The notes beneath the pieces were generated by a model that ran no database searches, was not told where the DNA came from, and saw only the letters and a program-made list of their open reading frames with translations. Positions 1 through 8,457 of a stretch of DNA of 64,000 nucleotides are shown piece after piece. The stretch comes from Lysinibacillus sp. FSL M8-0337 (GTDB taxonomy: Bacteria; Bacillota; Bacilli; Bacillales_A; Planococcaceae), in assembly GCF_038593855.1 (NCBI RefSeq), contig NZ_CP151996.1, positions 3,410,001 to 3,474,000 on the forward strand. The letters are read 5' to 3'. Position 1 is the stretch's first letter. Every line of letters starts with the position of its first letter. Both the position numbers and the translations under genes were made by a program.

Positions 1-458
1 CTGAAGGTCGCATTATTATCATTCGGAAAGACAACATTATTGTAGGCTACGTCACCTATTTATATCCCGATCCGCTTGAACGTTGGGCAGAGGACCGCAT
101 TGATAATATGATTGAGTTAGGAGCCATTGAGGTAATTCCTGACTATCGTGGGACTGGGGCTGGTAAAGCCTTGCTTTCGGTGTCCTTTATGGGGGATGAG
201 ATGGAGGATTACCTTGTTATTACAACTGAATATTATTGGCATTGGGACTTAAAAGGGACTGGGTTAAATGTATGGGATTATCGCAAAATGATGGAACGGA
301 TGATGAGCTCGGCTGGTTTCGAATATTTTGCTACAGATGATCCTGAAATTACATCACATCCAGCTAACTGCCTAATGGCTCGGGAAGGCAAAAGAGTGCC
401 TCCTGAAACAATGGAAAGATTCGATAGGCTCCGTTTTAGAAATCGCTTCATGTATTAA
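1..458 (+). CDS. acuA: AcuA, GNAT-type protein acetyltransferase (5' truncated)
   Basis: This is the C-terminal part of an acetoin-utilisation acetyltransferase; the reading frame is open from the first bases and the true start lies outside the window. In Bacillus, AcuA acetylates and inactivates acetyl-CoA synthetase AcsA. The visible part carries a GNAT acetyl-CoA loop, IPDYRGTGAGKALL, followed by a conserved C-terminal region. The stop is 23 bp before acuB, so acuA, acuB and acuC look like one operon, as in B. subtilis. The identification rests on the GNAT signature plus the acuB and acuC neighbours and is strong. About 55-60 N-terminal residues are probably missing compared with the usual length of about 210. 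Confidence 0.9.
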   Translation, partial: EGRIIIIRKDNIIVGYVTYLYPDPLERWAEDRIDNMIELGAIEVIPDYRGTGAGKALLSVSFMGDEMEDYLVITTEYYWHWDLKGTGLNVWDYRKMMERMMSSAGFEYFATDDPEITSHPANCLMAREGKRVPPETMERFDRLRFRNRFMY

Positions 459-481
459 AACCAACACAAGGGGATGAGTAT

Positions 482-1129
482 ATGATTGTAGAAGAAATTA
501 TGAATGACGAGCCTTATACACTGGCTCCTACAAATACTGTGTTAGAAGCGCTGAAATTAATGCGTGAGAAGAAGGTGCGTCATTTACCTGTTATAGACAA
601 TGAACGCCATGTTCTAGGTGTTATTACAGAGCGAGATATTAAAGAAGCACTGCCTTCGCCATTGAAGGATGAACCCAATTCTCCTGTCTTTAGTGCCAAG
701 GTAGAAGATATTATGATAAAAAATCCACTAGTTGGTCATCCTCTTGATTTTGTAGAGGAAGTTGCACTCACTTTTTATGAAACGAAGATCGGTTGTTTAC
801 CAATTGTCTCTGGGGGAAAACTTGTCGGTATCGTCACTACAACCGACTTACTCTACACTTATATTGAGTTAACTGGTGCAACTGAACCCGGCTCTAAAAT
901 TGAAATACGCGTGTGTGATACACCGGGAGTGTTATTTGAAATTACAAAAATTTTTAATCTACATCATGCAAATGTCCAAAGCGTCTTAGTATATCCTGAT
1001 TCTGAAAATACACAAAATAAAATTTTAAGCGTCCGAGTAAAAACACTAAACCCACTTGCTATCATTGAGAATCTTCGTAAAGAAGGTTTCGACGTGTTAT
1101 GGCCTAATCTACCAGGTGTTTCTTTATAA
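482..1129 (+). CDS. acuB: AcuB, CBS-pair and ACT domain protein
   Basis: The 215-residue protein has two CBS motifs (about residues 1-55 and 72-130) followed by an ACT domain (about 138-215, IRVCDTPGVLFEI). CBS pairs usually bind adenine nucleotides and ACT domains bind small ligands, so AcuB is probably a ligand-sensing regulator of the AcuA/AcuC acetylation switch; its biochemical role is not established. The ATG has a good ribosome site (AAGGGGATG). The stop codon overlaps the acuC start by one base (TAATG), which implies translational coupling. Length and domain order match Bacillus AcuB. Confidence 0.93.
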   Translation: MIVEEIMNDEPYTLAPTNTVLEALKLMREKKVRHLPVIDNERHVLGVITERDIKEALPSPLKDEPNSPVFSAKVEDIMIKNPLVGHPLDFVEEVALTFYETKIGCLPIVSGGKLVGIVTTTDLLYTYIELTGATEPGSKIEIRVCDTPGVLFEITKIFNLHHANVQSVLVYPDSENTQNKILSVRVKTLNPLAIIENLRKEGFDVLWPNLPGVSL

Positions 1130-2289
1130 TGAAAAAGGCTGTCTTTGTTTATTCGCCAGAGCAACTCGGATATAAATTTTCAGATACACATCCTTTCAAT
1201 CACAAACGCTTGACGCTAACGATGGATTTACTAAAAAATATAGGGGCGCTCGATGATGTCGATATCGTTCCTGCACGTATTGCAACAGAAGAAGAACTCT
1301 TGCTCGCACATGATCCAAAATACATTGAAATTGTAAAAAGTGCAGGGCATGGTAAACTCAGTGAGGCACAATGTGCAAGCTATGGGATAGGCACGGAGGA
1401 TACACCTATCTTTAAAAATATGCATGAAGCAAGTGCCCAACTTGTAGGTGGCACATTAACTGCTGTCGATTATGTGATGGAAGGAAAAGCCGAACATGCG
1501 CTAAATCTGGGCGGTGGGCTACATCATGGTTTCCGTGGGCGCGCATCAGGTTTTTGTATTTATAATGATAGTACTGTAGCTATACGTTATTTACAGGACA
1601 AATACAAAGCGCGGGTGCTATATGTTGATACGGATGCCCATCATGGGGATGGCGTACAATGGAGTTTCTATGATGACCCCGATGTTTGTACATTATCAAT
1701 TCATGAAACAGGTCGCTACTTATTCCCTGGAACAGGTAATATAACTGAACGAGGCAATGGGCAAGGCTATGGAACTTCATTTAACTTTCCAATCGATGCA
1801 TTTACCGAGGATGATAGTTTCTTAGACATCTATGAACAGGCAATGCGCGAAGTCTTTGAATTTTTCAAACCCGATGTTGTATTAACGCAAAATGGTGCAG
1901 ATGCACATTATTTTGACCCATTAACACATTTATACGGTACAATGAATATTTATAAGGAGATTCCTAAGTTAGCGCACAAGCTAGCGCACGAATATTGTGA
2001 TGGCAAATGGATTGCGGTTGGTGGTGGAGGCTACGATATTTGGCGTGTTGTGCCACGCGCATGGTCTATGCTATGGTTAGAAATGACCAATCAAGAAATA
2101 CCAACAGGTCCCTTACCACAAGCATGGTTAGAGCGCTGGCAACCGGAGGCACCCGTTCCGTTTATTCCTACATGGGAGGACCCAAATCCTCTTTATGAGC
2201 CTATTCCACGAAAGGCAGAAATTGAAGAAAAGAACGCGCAAATGTTAGAAAAAGCGCTACATATTATTCGCACTGAAAAGCGCAGTTAA
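1129..2289 (+). CDS. acuC: AcuC, class I/II-type protein deacetylase
   Basis: This zinc-dependent deacetylase of the histone deacetylase superfamily removes the acetyl group that AcuA places on AcsA. The 386-residue sequence shows the catalytic His pair H132-H133 (GGGLHHGF), the zinc ligands D169 and H171 (DTDAHHGDG) and D258 (QNGADAH), and a GGGGY loop near the C-terminus. It is the last gene of acuABC; its start overlaps the acuB stop. A REP-like repeat begins 3 bp after its stop codon, and a bidirectional terminator follows between it and convergent ccpA. Cytosolic. Confidence 0.95.
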   Translation: MKKAVFVYSPEQLGYKFSDTHPFNHKRLTLTMDLLKNIGALDDVDIVPARIATEEELLLAHDPKYIEIVKSAGHGKLSEAQCASYGIGTEDTPIFKNMHEASAQLVGGTLTAVDYVMEGKAEHALNLGGGLHHGFRGRASGFCIYNDSTVAIRYLQDKYKARVLYVDTDAHHGDGVQWSFYDDPDVCTLSIHETGRYLFPGTGNITERGNGQGYGTSFNFPIDAFTEDDSFLDIYEQAMREVFEFFKPDVVLTQNGADAHYFDPLTHLYGTMNIYKEIPKLAHKLAHEYCDGKWIAVGGGGYDIWRVVPRAWSMLWLEMTNQEIPTGPLPQAWLERWQPEAPVPFIPTWEDPNPLYEPIPRKAEIEEKNAQMLEKALHIIRTEKRS

Positions 2290-2292
2290 GCC

Positions 2293-2315
2293 GGTGCCAG
2301 TCACCCAAACAATTC
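2293..2315 (+). repeat. REP-like element copy 1 (3' of acuC)
   Basis: GGTGCCAGTCACCCAAACAA followed by TTC starts 3 bp after the acuC stop, in the same orientation as the gene. It matches the other REP-like copies in this window (core GTGCCAGGCACC plus CAAACAATTCTGAA). Confidence 0.75.
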
Positions 2316-2323
2316 ACTACAAT

Positions 2324-2366
2324 AAAAAAACACGCAAATCTTACCATTAGATTTACGTGTTTTTTG
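2324..2366. terminator. Bidirectional terminator between acuC and ccpA
   Basis: An inverted repeat with arms AAAAAACACGCAAATCT and AGATTTACGTGTTTTTT flanks a short loop. There are A-runs on the left and T-runs on the right, so it can terminate the convergent acuABC and ccpA transcripts. Confidence 0.9.
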
Positions 2367-3371
2367 TTATTTGCTTTTAACAGATTGTCGATGTTCAATG
2401 CGATGTGGTAAAATAACCGCTTCATCTTCAACAGGCTCTTTATTCATAAGTTTAGTCAATAATCGCATCGCAACAGCTCCGATATCATATAACGGTAGTG
2501 CTACACTTGTAAGCTGTGGGCGTACCATACGAGCTAACTTAGAATTTTCAAAACTGATGACCTCGATATCCTCTGGCACATTTTTCCCAGCATCCTGCGC
2601 ACCATGAATCAATCCGATAGCGAGTTCATCGCTGCCTGCAAAATAAGCAGTTGGAGGATTTTCTAGAGCAGATAACGTTTCCCATGCCTCTAAGCCCATA
2701 TCATAGCTAGATTCCTCTGCAGCAATTAGTGATTCATCTATACTTAAGCCTGCATCTTGCAATGCTTTTTTATAAGCTTCAAGCTTGAATTTTCCATTAA
2801 TTGTATAAGTAAGTGGGCCTGTTACAAAGCCGATTCGTGTATGACCGTTTTGAATCAGTAACGAAATCGCTTCATACGCTGCTTGGAAATAATCAATATT
2901 CACAGTGGCAATTGTTTGTGATTCATCTACAGAACCTGCAAGAACTATCGGAACTGGCGAATGATCCATCGATTGTTGCATTTTCTCTGTTACTTCATCA
3001 CTCATCATGACAATACCGTCCACCTGTTTGCCTAACATTGTATCTAGCAGCTGTAGCTCTTTATCTTCATGTTGGTCCGAGTTGGCAAGAATAATGTTGT
3101 AGCGATACATTGTCGCAATATCCTCCACACCACGTGCCAGCTCCGCATAAACGTTATTTGCAATATCTGGGATAATCACGCCAACTGTTGTTGTTTTCTT
3201 ACTCGCTAACCCTCGCGCTACTGCGTTCGGACGATATTCTAATCGTTCAATTACTTCTAATACTTTTTTTCGTGTTGCTGGTTTTACATTTTGGTTACCA
3301 TTAACTACACGAGAAACGGTTGCCATCGAAACATTTGCTTCTCGTGCAACATCATAAATTGTAACAGTCAT
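2367..3371 (-). CDS. ccpA: CcpA, catabolite control protein (LacI family)
   Basis: This is the global carbon catabolite regulator; with Ser46-phosphorylated HPr it binds cre operators. The N-terminal LacI helix-turn-helix ([20 protein letters not shown]) is followed by the hinge ([14 protein letters not shown]) and a periplasmic-binding-protein-like core. The longest frame begins at 3434, but the ATG at 3371 (MTVTIYDVA) has the ribosome site GGGAGGC and gives 334 residues, the normal family length, so that start was chosen. It lies downstream of aroA and converges on acuABC. The motPS genes that follow ccpA in B. subtilis are absent here. Cytosolic. Confidence 0.95.
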   Translation of the reverse strand: MTVTIYDVAREANVSMATVSRVVNGNQNVKPATRKKVLEVIERLEYRPNAVARGLASKKTTTVGVIIPDIANNVYAELARGVEDIATMYRYNIILANSDQHEDKELQLLDTMLGKQVDGIVMMSDEVTEKMQQSMDHSPVPIVLAGSVDESQTIATVNIDYFQAAYEAISLLIQNGHTRIGFVTGPLTYTINGKFKLEAYKKALQDAGLSIDESLIAAEESSYDMGLEAWETLSALENPPTAYFAGSDELAIGLIHGAQDAGKNVPEDIEVISFENSKLARMVRPQLTSVALPLYDIGAVAMRLLTKLMNKEPVEDEAVILPHRIEHRQSVKSK

Positions 3372-3507
3372 CGTACGTGCCTCCCTTTTTCCTTTTATAG
3401 CCTTATCATACGATAATTTTCGCATCATTTTCAAGAAGAAGTACGTACGTGAACGGAAATACCAAGTACAAATAGTACTGTTCTAGACATTAAATTGTCA
3501 CGATATA

Positions 3508-3545
3508 GTAAACACCGCCTGCTTAATGCGCAAGCGGTGTGAAAT
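3508..3545 (-). terminator. Hairpin downstream of aroA
   Basis: ACACCGCCTGC and GCGCAAGCGGTGT form a stem just past the aroA stop. The U-tract on the minus strand is short (UUUAC), so termination before ccpA may be partial. Confidence 0.6.
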
Positions 3546-3547
3546 CA

Positions 3548-4633
3548 TTAGGCATGAATTTCATGATTCTTCATGAATTTTTGTAGCGTTTCGTAGAATG
3601 TATCGAATGTTGGAATATCCATTTGTTGTTGTGAATCAGAAAGTGCTACAGATGGATCTGGATGCACCTCTGCCATTACACCATCTGCTCCAATGGCAAT
3701 TGCTGCTTTCGCACATGGTAATAATAAGTCACGTCGACCAGTTGAATGTGTTACATCGACAAATACTGGTAAATGTGTTTCTTGTTTTAAAATTGGGACT
3801 GCTGAAATATCTAATGTGTTACGTGTTGCTTTTTCGTACGTACGAATACCACGTTCACAAAGGATGATGTTCTCATTTCCTTTAGACATAATGTATTCTG
3901 CTGCATGAATGAACTCGTCAATCGTTGCTGCTAAACCACGTTTTAATAGTACCGGTTTGTTTGTAGCACCAGCTGCTTTTAATAATTCGAAGTTTTGCAT
4001 ATTACGAGCACCAATTTGAATCACATCAATGTAATCCAGCGCTTCTTCTAAATGACCTGGTGTCACAATTTCTGTAATAACACCTAAACCATATTCTTCC
4101 GATACACGTTTTAAAATTTTAAGCCCTTCTAATCCAAGACCTTGGAAGTCATATGGAGAAGTACGAGGTTTGTATGCTCCACCACGGATTAACTTTTCAC
4201 CTTTAGCTTTAATAGATGCTGCAACAGCTGCTACTTGCTCATATGATTCAACAGCACATGGACCAAATACGAAAGATGGTTTTCCTTGGCCGATTAGTTC
4301 ACCATTAACATTAATGACAGTATCTTCTGATTTTTTCTTGCGTGATACAAGTAATTCTTTCTTTTTATCCGCTTCAAGTTGTTTTAAAGCTGTTTTAAAG
4401 ATTTGTTTAAAAATATAATCTACCGTCATTTGGTTTAATGGACCGTGATTGTGCTCTTTAATTAGATCAAGCATATGTCGTTCGCGCAATGGATCATAGC
4501 GATTAACACCTTGTTTTTCTTTAATTTTACCGATTTCATCTACTACAGCTGCACGTTCGTTAATTAGACGAAGAATTTCTAAGTTTAATCCATCAATCTG
4601 ACTACGTAAGCTTTCTAAATCCTTTTGGCTCAT
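3548..4633 (-). CDS. aroA: AroA, bifunctional chorismate mutase / DAHP synthase
   Basis: The first shikimate pathway step condenses phosphoenolpyruvate and erythrose 4-phosphate. As in B. subtilis AroA, an AroQ-type chorismate mutase domain (about residues 1-85, [20 protein letters not shown]) is fused to a KDO8PS-type DAHP synthase domain (about 100-361, [25 protein letters not shown]). The mutase part probably serves for feedback sensing by chorismate and prephenate. The start was moved from 4663 to the ATG at 4633 (MSQKDLES), which has a GGAG site 8 bases upstream, giving 361 residues. It lies upstream of ccpA on the same strand with a hairpin between them. Confidence 0.95.
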   Translation of the reverse strand: MSQKDLESLRSQIDGLNLEILRLINERAAVVDEIGKIKEKQGVNRYDPLRERHMLDLIKEHNHGPLNQMTVDYIFKQIFKTALKQLEADKKKELLVSRKKKSEDTVINVNGELIGQGKPSFVFGPCAVESYEQVAAVAASIKAKGEKLIRGGAYKPRTSPYDFQGLGLEGLKILKRVSEEYGLGVITEIVTPGHLEEALDYIDVIQIGARNMQNFELLKAAGATNKPVLLKRGLAATIDEFIHAAEYIMSKGNENIILCERGIRTYEKATRNTLDISAVPILKQETHLPVFVDVTHSTGRRDLLLPCAKAAIAIGADGVMAEVHPDPSVALSDSQQQMDIPTFDTFYETLQKFMKNHEIHA

Positions 4634-4805
4634 ACTTCTTGCTCCTCTCCCCATGACAGACACTTTCAGAACTCTGAAATGTATGTTACATTTTTAGATA
4701 TTAGCATCATTATAATCAAAGTTGTTCAGAATGTCACGCATTTTTAATTTAGCGCTTCAACTCGCTAAATTATTTTGAGATATTTCGAGGAAGGAAGCGA
4801 TTACA

Positions 4806-6962
4806 TTGAGTTCAAAATTATTTGCGCTTGATATCGGTACACGTTCTGTTGTTGGCATTATTTTACAGGAAGATAATGATCATTTTCATGTACAAGATAT
4901 TTTAGTAAAAGAGCATAAAGAACGGGCCATGGTAGATGGTCAAATACATAATGTCATGTACGTGGCAGAGTTAATTAATGAGATAAAACAAGAGCTCGAA
5001 GAAAAGCATGGACCTTTGTCCAAAGTTAGTGTTGCTGCTGCAGGTCGTTCATTAAAAACGGAGCAGGCAAGTGTGACCATTAATATTCGTAACCGTCCTA
5101 TTTTTACTGAAGAAGATATTAGTCGCTTAGAATTACAGGCGGTTCAACAAGCCCAGCAACAGCTCCTACAACATAAAGAGGATACGAAAACAAGTCACTA
5201 TTATTGCGTTGGTTATTCGGTCCTTTATTATCGTCTAGATGGTGAAGAAATCGGTAGCCTTCTTGATCAGCAAGGTGATGAGGCACAAATCGAAGTGATT
5301 GCCACTTTCCTTCCTCGTGTTGTAGTGGAATCACTGATTGCCGCATTAAAACGGGCAAATTTAGAGATGGATGCACTAACATTAGAGCCCATTGCTGCCA
5401 TTAATGTGCTCATTCCACCTACGATGCGCCGTTTAAATGTTGCACTTGTCGATATTGGTGCTGGTACATCAGATATTGCCATTACCGATAAAAGTACAGT
5501 TGTTGCCTATGGTATGGTGCCGACAGCAGGAGATGAAATCACCGAAGCACTTAGTGACCATTATTTGCTCGATTTCCCTGTTGCGGAAGAGGCAAAGCGC
5601 CAACTGCATTGTTCAGAGGAGATTTTAATTCAAGATATTTTAGGATTCGATCAATATTATCCTAAAGAAGAAGTGCTTACTGCAATTGAACCAGCTGTTA
5701 AACAACTTGCAAAGGCGATTGGAGAAGAAATATTACGTCTTAATAATCGAACTGCTCCTAAAGCCGTAATGCTCGTTGGTGGAGGTAGTTTAACACCTAA
5801 CCTTACAACTGAAATCGGTCTAGTCCTTGATTTACCAGCAAATCGTATTGCCGTTCGCGGTGTCGATGCCATTCAAAATTTAACAAAGGAAGCGCACATT
5901 AAAGCATCCCCTGAATTAGTAACACCTATTGGCATAGCTATTGCTGCAAAGAAAATGCCGATTCAATATATGAGCTTAACGGTAAATGAACAAATTGTAC
6001 GCCTTTTTGAATTAAAAGAAATGACTGTTGGCGATGCCTTTTTAGCTGCCAATATTCGTGCTAAACAATTATATGGCAAGCCAGGTCATGGTTTATCCAT
6101 TAGTGTGAACGGACAAGATATTTTTATACCTGGTGGCCACGGCCAACCAGCACAAATTTTAGTAAATGGACAACAATCCTCTACAAAAACAATTATTAAA
6201 ACGGGTGATGCCATTCAGCTAATAGAAGGACAAGATGGTCTTCCGGCTACTGCTACAATAAGAGATATAGTGGATCAAGCCGTCATTAAAACAATCACAA
6301 TTCAAGAAACAAAATATGTCATTGAACCTAAAATTACAGTTAACGGTTCATCCGTTTCAATGGATGCTCTCGTAAACGATCGTGATATTATTTCATATGA
6401 AATAGCTGAAACAGTAGAAGACGTGTTTACATCGACGAACAATACCCATATACTAAAACAATTTGAATCGTATGTTATATATGTCGATGGCAAGCCATTA
6501 TATTTACCAGCGTTTTCCGCGAATTTACTAATTAACGGAAAACCAGGAAAGCTGTCTTATGCTGTTCAACATAACGATACTATTACTTTTTCGCAACCAT
6601 CGTTACCAACAGTACAGCGAATCGCTGATCATCTGAATGTGTTGCTGGAGGACAAAATCATTGTCCATTTTCAACAGGAACTGTTAGAGCTTAGAAAAAC
6701 GACGAATGAAGTACTTGTGAATCAAGCTGTTGTTTCACCGCTTTCTACGGTTCCTAATGGAGCGACAGTTAGCATTCAAGAGAAAGATCGAAGTCCTTGG
6801 ATTTATCAGGATGTATTCCGCTTCTCGAATTGGCAGCTCCCAACAACATTTAAAGGCAACTTTACGATTTTGCGTAACGGACAACCCGCAACCTTTGATA
6901 CAGAAATTTTCGGTGGCGATCAATTAGAAATTGTACTCGAAGAAGCACCTTTATCATTGTAA
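4806..6962 (+). CDS. PilM/FtsA-like actin-fold ATPase with repetitive C-terminal modules
   Basis: This 718-residue protein starts at TTG with the site AGGAAGG. Residues 1 to about 385 form an FtsA/PilM-type ATPase: phosphate-1 loop DIGTRSVVG (9-17), phosphate-2 loop DIGAGTSD (216-223) and adenosine motif VGGGS (324-328). The second half (about 425-718) has no membrane segment. It repeats a pattern in which a VNG or ING turn is followed about 20-40 residues later by a GD or ND turn before a hydrophobic strand (for example VNGQ at 434, ILVNG at 451, TVNGS at 511, LLINGKP at 574, ILRNGQP at 688). This suggests tandem small beta-rich, possibly beta-grasp-like modules. No pilus or division genes are adjacent. 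It is divergent from aroA. The ATPase fold is well supported; the function is unknown. Confidence 0.85.
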   Translation: MSSKLFALDIGTRSVVGIILQEDNDHFHVQDILVKEHKERAMVDGQIHNVMYVAELINEIKQELEEKHGPLSKVSVAAAGRSLKTEQASVTINIRNRPIFTEEDISRLELQAVQQAQQQLLQHKEDTKTSHYYCVGYSVLYYRLDGEEIGSLLDQQGDEAQIEVIATFLPRVVVESLIAALKRANLEMDALTLEPIAAINVLIPPTMRRLNVALVDIGAGTSDIAITDKSTVVAYGMVPTAGDEITEALSDHYLLDFPVAEEAKRQLHCSEEILIQDILGFDQYYPKEEVLTAIEPAVKQLAKAIGEEILRLNNRTAPKAVMLVGGGSLTPNLTTEIGLVLDLPANRIAVRGVDAIQNLTKEAHIKASPELVTPIGIAIAAKKMPIQYMSLTVNEQIVRLFELKEMTVGDAFLAANIRAKQLYGKPGHGLSISVNGQDIFIPGGHGQPAQILVNGQQSSTKTIIKTGDAIQLIEGQDGLPATATIRDIVDQAVIKTITIQETKYVIEPKITVNGSSVSMDALVNDRDIISYEIAETVEDVFTSTNNTHILKQFESYVIYVDGKPLYLPAFSANLLINGKPGKLSYAVQHNDTITFSQPSLPTVQRIADHLNVLLEDKIIVHFQQELLELRKTTNEVLVNQAVVSPLSTVPNGATVSIQEKDRSPWIYQDVFRFSNWQLPTTFKGNFTILRNGQPATFDTEIFGGDQLEIVLEEAPLSL

Positions 6963-6978
6963 AAGTAGGTGCCAAAAG

Positions 6979-7020
6979 AAAAAGTGTTAGATTGACTGTA
7001 ATCAATCTAACACTTTTTTG
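6979..7020 (+). terminator. Terminator after the PilM-like gene (also the end of a dispersed repeat)
   Basis: AAAAAGTGTTAGATTGA and its exact complement TCAATCTAACACTTTTT form a 17-bp perfect stem with a 6-base loop and T-run. Nearly the same hairpin occurs at 36790-36829, and both sit at the end of a longer shared repeat. Confidence 0.9.
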
Positions 7021-7147
7021 CTATGTTGTTAATGTCAAGCTATGGCGGATGCTTCCTGCGCGGTTTGTAACATCTTATCTGCGTGCTTTACGATACATTC
7101 CACATGCTCACAGGAGTCCCGCCACCGCTATCATCAACTAGTACTAG
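6979..7147 (-). repeat. Structured dispersed repeat, copy A
   Basis: Read on the minus strand from 7147, this begins ACTAGTTGATGATAGCGGTG, continues through GACTCCTG and a CATCCGCCA segment, and ends in the hairpin at 6979-7018. The same order of blocks is found on the plus strand at 36659-36829. It fills the interval between the PilM-like gene and ytxH; no ORF is present. Confidence 0.7.
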
Positions 7148-7185
7148 TGTAGTGTTCTATAGGAAATCCTAAATTCCCCTTTAGT

Positions 7186-7695
7186 TTACGCACGAACCTC
7201 TTGTGCGTCCTCTTGCTTTTCAACAGTTTGTTCCGTTGCTTCTGCTACGTCCTCTTGTTTTACTTCAACACCATCAATGAATTCATCAAGTGGCTCTTCC
7301 CCTTCAAAAGAAACCGTACCGTCATCAAAAACAGTTGGTGCTTTTGCGGACTTAAGCGTTTTAACTTTCTCTACCAATTGTGAAGATTGCTCTTGAATTT
7401 GTTTTGATAGTTGTACAGTTTTATCCTTCGCTGTTGACGAGAAGTCTGCACTTTTATCTTTTAAATTAACGGCTTGCACTGCCACATCACTACGTAAATC
7501 TTTCCCTGATTTTGGAGCTAATAATAACCCTGCTGCTGCCCCCACTATACCTCCAACTAAAGCGCCAATGACGAAATCTTTCATGTTTACACGCTCCTCT
7601 TCATAGATCGATTCCTGCGAATTATAAAGCTGTGGTAATGTACTTTCAAGTTGTTGTTCTTTCACTTCGTTAAAGTTTGGCTTTTGTGTAGTCAT
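7186..7695 (-). CDS. ytxH: YtxH-family general-stress-type membrane protein
   Basis: The YtxH core KDFVIGALVGGIVGAAAGLL is a glycine-rich transmembrane segment followed by LAPKSGKDLR, and then a long polar, probably coiled-coil tail with an acidic C-terminus. In B. subtilis ytxGHJ is a SigB/SigH-influenced stress operon. The start at 7695 (MTTQKPN) has GGGAGG 8 bases upstream and gives 169 residues with a 37-residue N-terminal extension. The ATG at 7584, at the start of the conserved core, also has a good site (GAGGAG, 9 bases), so a shorter product may be made. It lies downstream of ytxG; ytxJ is absent. Confidence 0.85.
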   Translation of the reverse strand: MTTQKPNFNEVKEQQLESTLPQLYNSQESIYEEERVNMKDFVIGALVGGIVGAAAGLLLAPKSGKDLRSDVAVQAVNLKDKSADFSSTAKDKTVQLSKQIQEQSSQLVEKVKTLKSAKAPTVFDDGTVSFEGEEPLDEFIDGVEVKQEDVAEATEQTVEKQEDAQEVRA

Positions 7696-7792
7696 GGACA
7701 ATTCCTCCCATTTTATAATCTAATGCGCCTAGACGTCTGTATTACTACTTGCGAGCAACACATAAAAATCGCCTAAGGCTTTATTTATATTC

Positions 7793-7819
7793 AGCAGGTG
7801 TCAATAAAGCACCTGCTAA
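7793..7819 (-). terminator. Possible weak hairpin after ytxG
   Basis: AGCAGGTG and CACCTGCT form an 8-bp stem 9 bp past the ytxG stop. There is no clear U-tract on the minus strand, so it may only stabilise the 3' end or attenuate read-through into ytxH. Confidence 0.35.
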
Positions 7820-7826
7820 ATAATAA

Positions 7827-8333
7827 TTATTTTTTGCGACCCCATTTTCTTTTCGGCTTGTCCGCTTGAACTTGTTCAAAATTATATACATCCTCAGGCA
7901 TTATTTCTGGTGCCTGCTCAATTATTTTACGCTTCTTCCATTTATCTGCAATGCCCATTGCGACATTACTCCACTGTACAACTTGCGCAATTTTTTCTTC
8001 GTTCTGTTCAACGCTTTTAGAAATAGAAGACGTAATTTGCTGTACGGATGCATTTAAACCGTTTACAGACTCACCCATTCCTTTCACTGCATGAACAACA
8101 GAATTTAACTGCTCAGATTTTTCTTGAATATCTTCGGCTAAGCTATTTGTTTTAATTAACAAAGAAGTCGTTTCACGTGTAATGCCTTCCATTTGTTTCT
8201 CAATGCCCGATAATGTACCCGATAAACTACTAAGAATTGATTTGAGCGAAAATAACGTCATACCGACGCTGACACACAAAAATAAAAAACCGATTGCTGC
8301 AATAATTGCTGCGATATACAAAATGACTTCCAT
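7827..8333 (-). CDS. ytxG: YtxG-like DUF948 membrane protein
   Basis: The 168-residue protein has one N-terminal transmembrane helix (about residues 3-25, ILYIAAIIAAIGFLFLCVSV) followed by a long amphipathic region with regularly spaced hydrophobics (residues about 30-125) resembling a methyl-accepting-protein-like coiled coil, and a basic C-terminus (KRKWGRKK). This matches DUF948 (YtxG). Its role is unknown, but it is paired with ytxH as in Bacillus. It follows murC on the same strand, with the murC terminator between them. Confidence 0.87.
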   Translation of the reverse strand: MEVILYIAAIIAAIGFLFLCVSVGMTLFSLKSILSSLSGTLSGIEKQMEGITRETTSLLIKTNSLAEDIQEKSEQLNSVVHAVKGMGESVNGLNASVQQITSSISKSVEQNEEKIAQVVQWSNVAMGIADKWKKRKIIEQAPEIMPEDVYNFEQVQADKPKRKWGRKK

Positions 8334-8423
8334 AAAATAGACCTCCTGCTAGTAAGAATTCTCTCTATACTATTACTTACCTTATCTTCGACAAATAAAA
8401 CTTAAATCCTTCTCAAATTTTAG

Positions 8424-8457
8424 AAAAACAGCTTATTCCTTACGGATTAAGCTGTTT
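8424..8457 (-). terminator. Terminator overlapping the end of murC
   Basis: AAACAGCTTA and TAAGCTGTTT form a stem followed by TTTTTCT on the minus strand. The 5' arm includes the murC stop codon region, so the last murC codons are part of the hairpin. Confidence 0.8.

Noticed and set aside
6966-6975. AGGTGCCAAAAG after the PilM-like gene as another REP copy
   Set aside because: Only the first six or seven bases match the element; the rest diverges, so it was not counted.
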